A DNA stretch of 47,703 bases, from NCBI GenBank assembly GCA_019694895.1, contig JAIBBA010000009.1, positions 1 to 47,703 on the forward strand. Reading direction: 5' to 3'. Below the pieces are notes generated by a model that searched no databases, had not been told where the DNA came from, and worked only from the letters and a program-made list of their open reading frames with translations. Below, piece by piece: positions 25,403 to 34,458 of the stretch. Every line of letters begins with the position of its first letter. Within the stretch, counting starts at the first letter, position 1. A program made the position numbers and the translations under genes. The DNA comes from Chitinophagales bacterium. GTDB lineage: Bacteria; Bacteroidota; Bacteroidia; Chitinophagales; BACL12.

Positions 25403-26185
25403 ATGAACAAACCGCAGCCAACCAGTTTGAAACCGGTAAAATCTATTCTCGTTTCCCAGCCAAAACCGCCTGAGGTGCCTAAATCACCATATCAGGAGAT
25501 TGCTGAAAAATATAAGATTAAAGTTGAGTTCCGTCAGTTTATTCAGGTGCGCGGACTGTCGTCGAAAGACTTCAGAAAGCAACGTATCAACATACTCGAT
25601 TACACTGCAGTCATTTTCACCAGCCGCAATGCTATCGATCATTTCTTCCGCATTTGTGAAGAACTGAGAATACGCATGCCGGAAATGACAAAATATTTTT
25701 GCGTTACCGAGGCTATTGCCGTTTACCTTCAGAAATATATACAATATCGTAAACGCAAGGTATTCTTCGGCACAGGAAAAGACACGGATATGTTCGATCT
25801 GTTCAAAAAACATATCAGCGAAAAGTTCCTCTTTCCTTGTACAGTCAACCACAAAGACATCTATACCGAATATCTCAAATCTATTAATGCCGATTTCTCA
25901 GAAGCATTCATGTATGAAACGGTTCCCGCCGATCTTTCTGATTTGAAAGGGAAAATAGATTATGATATGATCATCCTCTATACTCCAACCGGTGTTGCAA
26001 GCCTCTTTCAAAACTTCCCCGGATTCGAGCAAGGCGATTTGCGCATTGGTTGTATGGGCGCATCCACACTCAAGGCTATGGAAGAACAAAATCTTCGCGT
26101 AGATCTCAAAGCGCCTAGTCATGATTCTCCTTCCATTACTATGGCATTGGATAAATATCTCGCCATCAGTAATAAAAAGAAGTAA
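25403..26185 (+). CDS. Uroporphyrinogen-III synthase-like (HemD family) protein
   Basis: A 260-residue cytoplasmic protein fitting the divergent Bacteroidota branch of uroporphyrinogen-III synthase. The two-lobed pattern is visible: VIFTSRNAIDHFF (first lobe) and YDMIILYTPTGVASLFQNF (second lobe; the family has Ser/Thr-P-x-G/S there), with GCMGASTLKAMEE near the end. The reaction would close hydroxymethylbilane to uroporphyrinogen III for heme. It starts 7 bases after the DUF4271 gene. Sequence conservation in this enzyme is poor, and Bacteroidota may carry another copy near other hem genes, so I leave out a symbol. Confidence 0.78.
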   Translation: MNKPQPTSLKPVKSILVSQPKPPEVPKSPYQEIAEKYKIKVEFRQFIQVRGLSSKDFRKQRINILDYTAVIFTSRNAIDHFFRICEELRIRMPEMTKYFCVTEAIAVYLQKYIQYRKRKVFFGTGKDTDMFDLFKKHISEKFLFPCTVNHKDIYTEYLKSINADFSEAFMYETVPADLSDLKGKIDYDMIILYTPTGVASLFQNFPGFEQGDLRIGCMGASTLKAMEEQNLRVDLKAPSHDSPSITMALDKYLAISNKKK

Positions 26186-26431
26186 GTAATTTATTCCAAC
26201 ACTCCTTGCCTTTACATGCGAACCTATTCGAATAGGTCAGCTTGCTTATTTTTTATGGCCGATGTAACTTTAATTTCTTAGGAATTAACGGCATACAAAC
26301 TTTGTAAATACCTTTATTGTTAATCCGATTGATTGTAATTGCCATTCATGTGTAAGGAAGGCGAAAAGTTTTTATTCCTCCAACCTGAGATGCAATCGGA
26401 AAACCTAGTAAATACCTAAATTAATATTCGT
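26186..26431. other. Intergenic region with short palindrome
   Basis: The 246 bases hold a perfect 16-base palindrome, ACCTATTCGAATAGGT (26222-26237), followed after 10 bases by a T-rich run. This could be a weak terminator for the upstream operon, although the hairpin loop would be tight and the T-run is displaced. A near -7 box, TACCTTTA, lies at 26309-26316, 115 bases before the next start. No gene is seen. Confidence 0.45.
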
Positions 26432-28486
26432 ATGCCAACAAATAAACTCATCAATGAAACTTCGCCCTACCTGCTGCAACATGCACACAATCCTGTTGAT
26501 TGGTATCCATGGGGTGAAGAAGCATTAGAAAAAGCAAGAACAGAAGATAAACCCATTCTTGTTTCTATCGGTTACGCGGCCTGCCATTGGTGTCATGTGA
26601 TGGAACACGAAAGTTTTGAAGATGATACCACCGCTGAATTGATGAATAAATACTTTATCAATATTAAAGTAGACAGAGAAGAACGCCCCGATCTGGATAA
26701 TATATACATGAATGCCTGCCAGATACTCACCGGTGCCGGAGGATGGCCGCTGAACGTTTTCCTTACGCCTGAATTAAAACCATTTAACGCCGGAACCTAT
26801 TTCCCCCCTAAGCCGGGCTATGGCAAACCTTCTTGGAAAGAATTGTTGATGTATATGTATCAGGTTTATGCTGACGATCGCGATAAAGTAGAGCATCAGG
26901 CAAATCTGATCATGGAACATATCGCTAAAATGGATGGCGCTTTTCTAGAGAAAAATTTTGTTTTAGAATCTGAAAATATTTTTTCGAAACAACAATTGGA
27001 TGCTGCTATAAACACCATTCAGTCAAACTTCGATAGGGTAGACGGTGGCTTTGGAAGTGCACCTAAATTCCCCGCAACCATGACTCTGCGATTTTTGTTG
27101 CGATACGCATGGTTCACAAATAATAAACCAATTCTCGATCATGTAATTCTTTCACTCAATAAAATGCACCAGGGCGGAATCTTCGATCAGATTGGTGGCG
27201 GATTCGCAAGATATGCTACCGATAATAAATGGATGATCCCGCACTTTGAAAAAATGCTTTACGATAATGCACTCCTATGCAGTCTTTATGCCGAAGCGTA
27301 TAGGGCTACCGGAGATAATAATTATTTGCAGGTAGTGAAAGACATTATTCAATATATCGATCGAGAATGTAGCGATGAACTTGGCGGTCTTTATGCTGCA
27401 TATGATGCCGATAGCGAAGGAGTTGAAGGACTATATTATACATTCACTTACCAAGACCTTGAAAATGCTTTGGGTGATGATGCCGTATGGGCAGCGAAAG
27501 TGTTTAATGCTACCTCAGCGGGGAATTGGGAACATACGAATATACTTCACCGCGATGCCTCAGATGAAACAACTGCGCGACAATTGGATATGACGCACGA
27601 AGCATTCTCGGCAAAGCTTAAGCTTGTAAAAGGTAAATTATTGCAATATCGTGAAAAGCGAATCAAGCCCGCACTTGACAATAAAATTCTTCTTAGCTGG
27701 AATGCATTGATGTGTAGCGCATTTGTAGACGCATATAAGGCTTCCGGCGAAGAGCAATTCAGACAAAAAGCGATACAACTTGTTCAACATTTAACAAGTG
27801 CTTTCAAAAGAAAGAATACTGAAAATGCATACTGGCATGTCATCACCAACAACATTGCAAAACAAACAGCTTTTCTTGACGATTATGCTACATTAATTCA
27901 AGCATTATTTGATGTGTTTGAAATTACCGGCGATGAAGCATGGTTTAAACAAGCTGATGGCTGTATGGAATATGTGATTGCAAATTTTAGTGCCACCGAT
28001 GGAATGTTTTTCTTCACGGAGAAATCGCAAACAGATTTGCCTTCGAGAAATGCTGAGTATTATGATAATGCTACACCATCCGGTAATAGTATTATGCTTT
28101 CAAATTTTCAGAGAAGATCAATTATGTTAGGAAATACTAAAGATGTAGAAAGGGTCCGGACAATGCTGGGTGCTATGAAAAATTCATTAATAAAATACCC
28201 TACTTCATTTGGTAATTGGTGGTTGTCGGCATTGAAACAGATTTACCCTTCAGTTGAAATTGCAGTAACGGGACCCGACCATCAAGTGATGCGCGATAGA
28301 ATTTTTACACATTATCATCCGCATATTTTGGTACAGAACGGCAACAATGCAGTATCCGAATTCCCCCTGCTCCAACACAGAGCAAGTGATGTCGAGACCA
28401 GAATATTTGTTTGTCACAATTTCACCTGTAAAAAGCCGGTCACCACATTGCAAGATTTTGTTTCTGAGGTGCAGACACTTGGATAA
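26432..28486 (+). CDS. DUF255 thioredoxin-domain protein (YyaL/SSP411 family)
   Basis: A 684-residue cytoplasmic protein, full length for the family. The N-terminal thioredoxin-like domain starts [20 protein letters not shown] and carries the motif C51-H-W-C54 ([15 protein letters not shown]) and [10 protein letters not shown]. After it comes a long alpha/alpha-barrel like those of N-acylglucosamine epimerase relatives (for example [20 protein letters not shown] and [13 protein letters not shown]). The human relative is SPATA20; bacterial function is not established. It stands between the heme-linked genes and the T9SS operon and seems to be its own unit. Confidence 0.93.
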   Translation: MPTNKLINETSPYLLQHAHNPVDWYPWGEEALEKARTEDKPILVSIGYAACHWCHVMEHESFEDDTTAELMNKYFINIKVDREERPDLDNIYMNACQILTGAGGWPLNVFLTPELKPFNAGTYFPPKPGYGKPSWKELLMYMYQVYADDRDKVEHQANLIMEHIAKMDGAFLEKNFVLESENIFSKQQLDAAINTIQSNFDRVDGGFGSAPKFPATMTLRFLLRYAWFTNNKPILDHVILSLNKMHQGGIFDQIGGGFARYATDNKWMIPHFEKMLYDNALLCSLYAEAYRATGDNNYLQVVKDIIQYIDRECSDELGGLYAAYDADSEGVEGLYYTFTYQDLENALGDDAVWAAKVFNATSAGNWEHTNILHRDASDETTARQLDMTHEAFSAKLKLVKGKLLQYREKRIKPALDNKILLSWNALMCSAFVDAYKASGEEQFRQKAIQLVQHLTSAFKRKNTENAYWHVITNNIAKQTAFLDDYATLIQALFDVFEITGDEAWFKQADGCMEYVIANFSATDGMFFFTEKSQTDLPSRNAEYYDNATPSGNSIMLSNFQRRSIMLGNTKDVERVRTMLGAMKNSLIKYPTSFGNWWLSALKQIYPSVEIAVTGPDHQVMRDRIFTHYHPHILVQNGNNAVSEFPLLQHRASDVETRIFVCHNFTCKKPVTTLQDFVSEVQTLG

Positions 28487-28509
28487 GCGTACAGTGTGTA
28501 GTACCTTTA
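28479..28509 (+). promoter_or_regulatory. Candidate promoter of porP/sprF and the T9SS operon
   Basis: TTG (28479-28481), a 20-base spacer, and TACCTTTA (28502-28509) fit the Bacteroidota promoter layout with one mismatch in the last base of the -7 box. It overlaps the end of the preceding gene and lies 41 bases before the porP ATG. Confidence 0.5.
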
Positions 28510-28550
28510 TCAGCGCATACGGAAATATCATATTTTACGTTATAGTTGCA

Positions 28551-29549
28551 ATGAAGCAGATCTACGCAAGAATTACATGTGGCTTGGTTTTCAGTGTTGC
28601 TGTGTTTAACGCACAGGCGCAGTTGATCAGCTACGGTCAGCAAGATCCGCAATTCACCCAATACATGCTTAATACCTCCGGATTCAACCCGGCTGCCATT
28701 GGTGTAGAGGACGCTTGGGTTTCAACCCTTGGTGTGCGTAGTCAGTGGGTAAGTTTACCCGGAGCGCCCGTGTCACAATCTTTAACTTCTCACGCACCAA
28801 TTTATAAAATCAATAGTGCGGTTGGCGTGACAGTGATTAATGACATTATGGGACAGCAACGTACAACGGGGGCATCACTGGATTATGCGTATCACAAGCG
28901 TTTTGGGCCGTCGACATTGAGTATTGGGGCTAGTGGCGGTATTTTTCAGGAGACAATAAATGGTGCAAAATTGGTAACGCCAACAGGCAATTATGAGGGT
29001 GGTGTGAACCATAATGACCCTAATTTGCCTGTCACAACTATTTCAAAAATGATACCTGATGCCGCCTTCGGTATGTATTTCTTTGGCCGGAATTTGACTG
29101 CGGGGATATCAGCAAACCATTTACTGCTGCCGATTACAGCGGGAAACGATGCAAATTCGGGCACAGTACAATATAATCCCAACGGATACGTTTATGTCGC
29201 ATATGGTTTTGATGCGGGTAACCGGTTCCGTATTATGCCAAATGTTCTTTATAAAACCGATCTCAATGAAGGTGTTGTCGACCTCAACACCCTTGTCACA
29301 TACAACAACAACATCCAAGCAGGAATATCCTGCAGAGCCAATACAGCACTGGCTTTCGATGCGGTTGCACTGATGGCGGGGATGAGGGTTGCTGATCGCT
29401 GGTTACTCAGCTACAGCTATGATGTCACCTTGTCGGCTTTGAACACAGTTAGTTCAGGGTCGCATGAGATAGTAGTAAGATACAGCATTCCGGTGGCCAG
29501 ACCGCGTGCAGGGAAGATGATCAACAACCCCAGATTTCTGTATCATTAA
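28551..29549 (+). CDS. Type IX secretion system membrane protein PorP/SprF family
   Basis: A 332-residue outer-membrane protein. Signal peptide about 1-22 (VFNAQA-QL), then the family opening YGQQDPQFTQYMLNTSGFNP and AAIGVEDAW, and barrel strands to the end. PorP/SprF proteins assist T9SS export and, in several species, anchor surface adhesins. I chose the ATG at 28551, since the frame is open further upstream inside the preceding gene and only this start yields a signal peptide. It precedes gldK by 147 bases, which is the standard order in Bacteroidota. Confidence 0.93.
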   Translation: MKQIYARITCGLVFSVAVFNAQAQLISYGQQDPQFTQYMLNTSGFNPAAIGVEDAWVSTLGVRSQWVSLPGAPVSQSLTSHAPIYKINSAVGVTVINDIMGQQRTTGASLDYAYHKRFGPSTLSIGASGGIFQETINGAKLVTPTGNYEGGVNHNDPNLPVTTISKMIPDAAFGMYFFGRNLTAGISANHLLLPITAGNDANSGTVQYNPNGYVYVAYGFDAGNRFRIMPNVLYKTDLNEGVVDLNTLVTYNNNIQAGISCRANTALAFDAVALMAGMRVADRWLLSYSYDVTLSALNTVSSGSHEIVVRYSIPVARPRAGKMINNPRFLYH

Positions 29550-29570
29550 CAACCAAAAATTTGTGATTTG

Positions 29571-29602
29571 GTAAAAAGTGGCTAATTTCGGCCTACTTTT
29601 AC
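29571..29602. repeat. Imperfect inverted repeat before gldK
   Basis: GTAAAAAGTGGC (29571-29582) can pair with GCCTACTTTTAC (29591-29602), with two bulges. It sits between porP and gldK and is not followed by a T-run. It may be a weak attenuator or processing hairpin that lets gldK-N be expressed at a different level from porP; this is uncertain. Confidence 0.35.
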
Positions 29603-29635
29603 CCAATCTGTGTGTATAAACAGTGGTAACACAAC

Positions 29636-29664
29636 TTTGTATTACGTTAAAAATGCTATTTTTA
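29636..29664 (+). promoter_or_regulatory. Candidate promoter of gldK
   Basis: TTTG (29636-29639), a 17-base spacer and TATTTTTA (29657-29664) approximate the Bacteroidota promoter, with one mismatch in the -7 box. It ends 32 bases before the gldK ATG and would give gldKLMN a promoter separate from porP. Confidence 0.4.
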
Positions 29665-29696
29665 CACGGAATAATCAGCACAAATTGATCTCAAGT

Positions 29697-30980
29697 ATGA
29701 AAAGAAATCTGCAATTGTTCACCCTTGCATTCGTGGCCATCATCGTTGGCTCAGGCTGTAGTCATTCGAGTTGGGATGATTACCGCGGTCAACTCCTCGG
29801 CATGCAGGACCGTCCGGAATGGGAGCCCGTTAATCCATACGGGATGGTGTACATTCCGTCGGGAACCCTTCACATCGGTCCGAGCGATCAGGATGTGAAC
29901 AACTCACTATGGGCACGAGCGAAGTCCATCTCTATCCAGGGCTTCTACATGGATGATGCCGAAATCACTAACAACGAGTACCGTCAGTTCGTTTACTGGG
30001 TGCGCGACTCTATCATGCACACACTCCTCGACCACTATGTGGAAGAAGAAGAAGGCATGGAATCAGAGGTGCCTCTGATCGACTGGAGTCAGGAAATCGA
30101 CTGGGACGATGAGGAAACACGCTCACGCCTGGAAGAACTTTACCTGCCTGCCAGCGAAACTTACTATGGTATTAAGGCAATCGACACTCGTCAGTTGCAG
30201 TATAACTATCGTTATGTGAAGTGGAAAGAGGCTGCAAGCAAATCAAACCGCGATAAAAACATCGCTGAGTTCATTGTTGAAGAGCCGATAGAAATCTATC
30301 CGGATACATTGGTATGGGTGCATGATTACACCTATTCATATAATGAGCCGATGACTCGTCAGTATTTCTCTCACCCTGCATTCGATGATTATCCTGTAGT
30401 TGGGGTGTCATGGAAACAAGCAGGTGCCTTCGCTACATGGCGTTCAGATTTCTGGAACGACTGGCGCAGAGCACATGAAGAAGTGCAAGTCGACGATTTC
30501 CGTTTGCCTACAGAACACGAATGGGAATACGCTGCCCGCGGTGGTCGCGATATGGCACCATACCCTTGGGGTGGTCCTTATGTGCGCAATACCAAAGGTT
30601 GCTACCTCGCCAACTTTAAACCCGGTCGCGGTAACTATCCTGAAGACGGTGGCTACTATACCGTGAAAGTATATTCATATGCTCCGAACGATTTCGGTTT
30701 ATATAATATGGCAGGTAACGTTTCTGAATGGACAAGCAGCGCCTTCCAGGAAAATACTTATTCATTCCTCCACGATGAGAACCCTGACTATCGTTATGAT
30801 GCAGAGGACAGCGATCCTCCTGCTTTGAAACGCAAGGTACTCCGCGGTGGCTCATGGAAAGATATCAGCTATTATATACAGACCGGCTCTCGTCACTGGG
30901 AATTCCAGGATACTGCAAAATGTTATATCGGCTTCCGTTGCTGTATGACATTCCTCGGTCGTTCAATGAGTGATTTTTAA
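29697..30980 (+). CDS. gldK: T9SS/gliding lipoprotein GldK (PorK)
   Basis: A 427-residue lipoprotein that, with GldN, forms the periplasmic ring of the T9SS under the outer membrane. The lipobox is GSGC with C21. The fold is that of formylglycine-generating enzymes: MVYIPSGTLHIGPSDQDV (50-67), DDAEITNNEYRQFVYW, YPVVGVSWKQA (232-242), DFRLPTEHEWEYAARGG (267-283), FGLYNMAGNVSEW, and VLRGGSWKD (381-389). The start at 29697 is chosen for the lipoprotein signal; 29 upstream codons are open but unlikely. Residues 115-225 are an acidic insertion within the domain. It is followed by gldL after 84 bases. Confidence 0.96.
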   Translation: MKRNLQLFTLAFVAIIVGSGCSHSSWDDYRGQLLGMQDRPEWEPVNPYGMVYIPSGTLHIGPSDQDVNNSLWARAKSISIQGFYMDDAEITNNEYRQFVYWVRDSIMHTLLDHYVEEEEGMESEVPLIDWSQEIDWDDEETRSRLEELYLPASETYYGIKAIDTRQLQYNYRYVKWKEAASKSNRDKNIAEFIVEEPIEIYPDTLVWVHDYTYSYNEPMTRQYFSHPAFDDYPVVGVSWKQAGAFATWRSDFWNDWRRAHEEVQVDDFRLPTEHEWEYAARGGRDMAPYPWGGPYVRNTKGCYLANFKPGRGNYPEDGGYYTVKVYSYAPNDFGLYNMAGNVSEWTSSAFQENTYSFLHDENPDYRYDAEDSDPPALKRKVLRGGSWKDISYYIQTGSRHWEFQDTAKCYIGFRCCMTFLGRSMSDF

Positions 30981-31064
30981 TCTGATTACATAATTCCCGA
31001 TAAGCCTAACTTTTTTATTTAGTACTTCAATCATTTCTTAAAACCGTTAAAAAACAAAAGCAAA

Positions 31065-31889
31065 ATGTCAGCATTTTTTGAATCCGATCGTTTTAAACGA
31101 ATCAAAAACCTGATCATCGGTATTGGAGCATCCGTAGTATTGGTGGGTGCATTATTCAAGATCCTTCACTGGCCGGGTGCCGACCAGATGTTGATGGTTG
31201 GTATGCTTACCGAGGCATTCCTCTTCCTCATGCTGGGTATTATCCCACCACACAAAGACTATTATTGGGAAAAAATCTATCCGGACCTGGATATCGCTCC
31301 TGAAGTTGAAGAAGCTAAATCCGGAAAGAAAGTACACAAAATGACTGAGCCGAAAGAAAGCGTAACTCGTCAGCTCGACAAAATGTTGGAAGACAGCAAA
31401 GTTGAGCCGGTGATGATCGAACGCCTCGGTGAAAACCTGAAAAAACTCGGTGAAAACATCGAGAAACTTTCAGATGTTCAGGATGCTGCCGTAAATACGA
31501 ATGAGTATTCTAACAAAATTAAAGATGCTTCAACAGCTGTTGCTGAAATGCGCGATGCTTATGCAAATGCAGCTCGTGCTATGGAACAGATTACTGCATC
31601 TTCAGTTGATACATCTAAATATCATGAGCAAGTGCAAATGGTTACTAAAAACCTTAGCCAACTCAATGCTATTTATGAACTCGAACTTCAGGATACAAAT
31701 AACCACCTGAAAGCAATGAACAAATTCTATGGCAGCCTTAACTCTGCAATGGATAACCTGCAGGAATCACTTACCGATACTTCTAAATATCGTGAAGAGA
31801 TCGCTCAGCTTTCTAATAACCTCGCAGCGCTCAACCGCGTGTATGGTAATATGTTAAGCGCAATGAGCATGGGTGCTGCCCGTTCATAA
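31065..31889 (+). CDS. gldL: T9SS/gliding motor protein GldL (PorL)
   Basis: A 274-residue inner-membrane protein that forms, with GldM, the proton-driven motor of type IX secretion. Two transmembrane helices (about 14-32 and 42-60) enclose the loop ILHWPGADQ. K32 and E50 (in MLTEAFLFL) match the charged helix residues tied to proton flow in studied GldL proteins. The cytoplasmic part is a coiled-coil-rich region with three related repeats: about 144-175, 181-208 and 237-264 (the last two begin DTSKY and carry NLxxLNxxY). It lies between gldK and gldM (48 bases) in the conserved order. Confidence 0.96.
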   Translation: MSAFFESDRFKRIKNLIIGIGASVVLVGALFKILHWPGADQMLMVGMLTEAFLFLMLGIIPPHKDYYWEKIYPDLDIAPEVEEAKSGKKVHKMTEPKESVTRQLDKMLEDSKVEPVMIERLGENLKKLGENIEKLSDVQDAAVNTNEYSNKIKDASTAVAEMRDAYANAARAMEQITASSVDTSKYHEQVQMVTKNLSQLNAIYELELQDTNNHLKAMNKFYGSLNSAMDNLQESLTDTSKYREEIAQLSNNLAALNRVYGNMLSAMSMGAARS

Positions 31890-31937
31890 AAACAATTAAT
31901 GATCAACTTTTACTTAACTAATAAAATTTAATAAACA

Positions 31938-33542
31938 ATGTCAATACCTAAGGAACCACGCCAGCTCATGATCAACCTCATGTACCTGGTGCTTACAGCC
32001 CTTTTGGCATTGAACGTTTCTGCGGAAATTCTGAATGCTTTTAATACTGTGAACAACGGTATTAGCTCCAGTAACGAACTCCTCACCAGCAAAAATGAGT
32101 TGATGATGACTATGATATCTAAGGCTGCTGCCAAAGATGCTCGTCCTGAAACTCAAGAAATCCTTCGCCAGGCAACTGAAGCGAAGAAAATGAGCGATGA
32201 GTTTGTAAAGTATGTAGAAGGTTTGAAAGAAGAGGTTAAAGCTCGCGCCGGCGGTCCAAATCCTGATCATCCTGAAAAATTAAAAACTGAAGGTGAAATG
32301 GAGAAAACAAGCCGCCTGTTCCTCAATGAAGGAAAAGGTAAAGAGCTTGAGGCTAAAATCAATGACGCACGTGAGAAATTCTTGAATGTGCTTGGTAAAG
32401 AAAGTGGTATCGATGTGCCACTGCGTATCGTAGAAGTACCTGAAGGGGAACATGCTACGAACTGGGAAGAATATAATTTCGATCGCGTTCCTGCTATCGC
32501 CGTTATGACCATCCTTACCAAGTTTCAACAAGATGCGAAATCATCTGAATCAACCATCCTCGACTACCTCCGCCGTAAAATCAATGCAGAAGACATTCAA
32601 GTTGATAAAATGGCTGCCATGGTTGTAGCTCCTAGCTCTTATGTTCGCAAGGGCTCCGAATATACTGCTGACATTTTTATCGGAGCAACTTCTAAGAACA
32701 TTAAACCGGAAGTGTACGTGGGAACTTTCACAAGTGCAGTGAAAAAAGACCCAGCCGACCCTACAGGAACAGCGTTTCTTGAAGTGGAAGGAAAAGACAT
32801 TCCACTGAATGGCGCTCGTCCAATCGATATGGTTAATGGTATCGGTAAAATCAAAGAAGGCGCTAACGGACAACGCAATTTCCAAGGCGTTATCAAGATT
32901 CCTCACCCGTCTAAAGAAGGTGAATTCCGCTTCTATCCTTTTGAAGCCGGTTACGAAACTTTCGAAGTGGGTAAGGCCGTTATCTCTCCTACAGCAATGA
33001 ACGTATTATATATTGGTGTAGATAATCCTATCAAAATTTCCGTACCGGGTTATGCTTCTGAAAAAGTAAGCGCATCAGGTTGCGGTGTTACCAAAGTGAA
33101 AGGCGAAGAATATGTTGCTCGCCCTTCAAAAGTTGGTGAAGAAGAAATCGTAGTAAGCGTTCAAGGAAACAAAGGCGTTGAAAAATCTTCTGAGAAATTC
33201 AGAATTCGCCGTGTGCCTGATCCATATGTATACATCCTGAATACTAAAGGTGGTCCAATGAAGATCGGTGAATTTAAAGCCGCTGATGGTATCATTGTGA
33301 AAAACCCTGACTTCGTATTCCAGGTGCCTTATACAGTTACCGGTTTCGAAATGCTCTACGCTCCGAAAGGTAGTGGCGGTGTTTCTGATATGTCTAATTC
33401 GTCTAAATTCTCTAGCACAATGAAAGACATTCAGAAAAAATGCAAACCCGGCGATACTATCGTGTTGAACGATGTTGCCGTGAAAATGCCTGACGGTCGT
33501 ACAGTAAAAATTAGCGCCTCATTTAAATTGATTGGCGGTTAA
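31938..33542 (+). CDS. gldM: T9SS/gliding motor protein GldM (PorM)
   Basis: A 534-residue protein, near the usual 510-530. It has a short cytoplasmic N-terminus (SIPKEPRQLMINLMYLVLTA), a single transmembrane helix at about 12-32 and a long periplasmic region. The periplasmic part of GldM forms four domains reaching the GldK/N ring and transmits motion from the GldL/M motor. The first domain is helical here (34-220, with SRLFLNEGKGKELEAKINDA), and the remaining domains are beta-rich. It lies 20 bases before gldN. Confidence 0.96.
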   Translation: MSIPKEPRQLMINLMYLVLTALLALNVSAEILNAFNTVNNGISSSNELLTSKNELMMTMISKAAAKDARPETQEILRQATEAKKMSDEFVKYVEGLKEEVKARAGGPNPDHPEKLKTEGEMEKTSRLFLNEGKGKELEAKINDAREKFLNVLGKESGIDVPLRIVEVPEGEHATNWEEYNFDRVPAIAVMTILTKFQQDAKSSESTILDYLRRKINAEDIQVDKMAAMVVAPSSYVRKGSEYTADIFIGATSKNIKPEVYVGTFTSAVKKDPADPTGTAFLEVEGKDIPLNGARPIDMVNGIGKIKEGANGQRNFQGVIKIPHPSKEGEFRFYPFEAGYETFEVGKAVISPTAMNVLYIGVDNPIKISVPGYASEKVSASGCGVTKVKGEEYVARPSKVGEEEIVVSVQGNKGVEKSSEKFRIRRVPDPYVYILNTKGGPMKIGEFKAADGIIVKNPDFVFQVPYTVTGFEMLYAPKGSGGVSDMSNSSKFSSTMKDIQKKCKPGDTIVLNDVAVKMPDGRTVKISASFKLIGG

Positions 33543-33562
33543 TCTTAAGTTGAATAAAAGGT

Positions 33563-34393
33563 ATGAATAGAACATTGTTAATTCTCGGTTTGGTACTGGT
33601 ACTTGGTACTGCCGTACATGCTCAGCCAACCAGCCCTGCAAAGCTGGATGGCATCTATAAGCGTGAACTGCTCGGTACACGTGAGATCATTCCTTACGAT
33701 GATATCCGCGAAGCTGATATCTATTGGGAGAAAAGGATCTGGCGTAATATCGACTTCCGTGAAAAGATCAATTTGCCATTTACCTGGCCCGTAGATCCTT
33801 TCGTACAAGTTGTGTATGATGCGGTTATGAGTGGTGAACTCACTGCGTATAGCCCATTGTATGACGACTTTCGCGAAGGAACTGCCATCCCTACGGATGA
33901 ACTCAAAGCGCGCTTCAATAAAGTGGATACCACATGGATCCTCGATGAAACAACTTATGAGGAGGTGCCGGTAATCGTAGTGAACGAGTTCGATTATAAG
34001 ACCGTTCAGAAAATACAGATTAAAGAAGACTGGGTATTCGATGAAGAAACTTCCACAATGGTGGTACGCATCATCGGACTCTCCATGATTCGCGATCGTA
34101 TTGACCCTACAACAGGTGAAGTGATCACTACCGAAACAATGTTCTGGTTATACTATCCGGATCTGCGTAACGTGCTGATACGTCATGAAGTATTTAATGA
34201 CAAAAACAGCGCTCGTTACCTGACCTATGAAGATATCTTCGAAATGAGATTGTTCAACAGCGTAGTCGTTAAAGAAGATAACGTTTATGATCGCAATATC
34301 GAAAGCTATGCTACCGGTATCGATCAGGTGTTGGAAAGCGAAAGAATCAAACAACAGATCTTCGAATTCGAACACACGCTCTGGGAATTTTAA
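33563..34393 (+). CDS. gldN: T9SS/gliding protein GldN (PorN)
   Basis: A 276-residue periplasmic partner of the GldK ring. Signal peptide about 1-20 (VLGTAVHA-QP). The family stretches are IPYDDIREADIYWEKRIWRN, then IDFREKINLPF, VQVVYDAVMSGELTAYSPLY, IQIKEDWVFDEE and MFWLYYPDLRNVL. Last gene of the porP-gldKLMN set, ended by a strong terminator 30 bases downstream and convergent with uvrC. Confidence 0.96.
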   Translation: MNRTLLILGLVLVLGTAVHAQPTSPAKLDGIYKRELLGTREIIPYDDIREADIYWEKRIWRNIDFREKINLPFTWPVDPFVQVVYDAVMSGELTAYSPLYDDFREGTAIPTDELKARFNKVDTTWILDETTYEEVPVIVVNEFDYKTVQKIQIKEDWVFDEETSTMVVRIIGLSMIRDRIDPTTGEVITTETMFWLYYPDLRNVLIRHEVFNDKNSARYLTYEDIFEMRLFNSVVVKEDNVYDRNIESYATGIDQVLESERIKQQIFEFEHTLWEF

Positions 34394-34423
34394 TTACCTT
34401 GCTTTTCTATTCATACTTGAACC

Positions 34424-34458
34424 GAAGGCCGATCTAATAAGTCGGCCTTCACTTTTTT
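34424..34458 (+). terminator. Terminator after gldN
   Basis: A perfect 9-pair stem, GAAGGCCGA (34424-34432) with TCGGCCTTC (34442-34450), and a 9-base loop, then AC and six T. The T-run overlaps the last codon and stop of the convergent uvrC gene. Confidence 0.9.

Noticed and set aside
26222..26237. Strong terminator or regulator operator at the palindrome
   Set aside because: It is a perfect palindrome, but its hairpin loop is very tight and the T-run is displaced by 10 bases; kept only as a feature of the gap.
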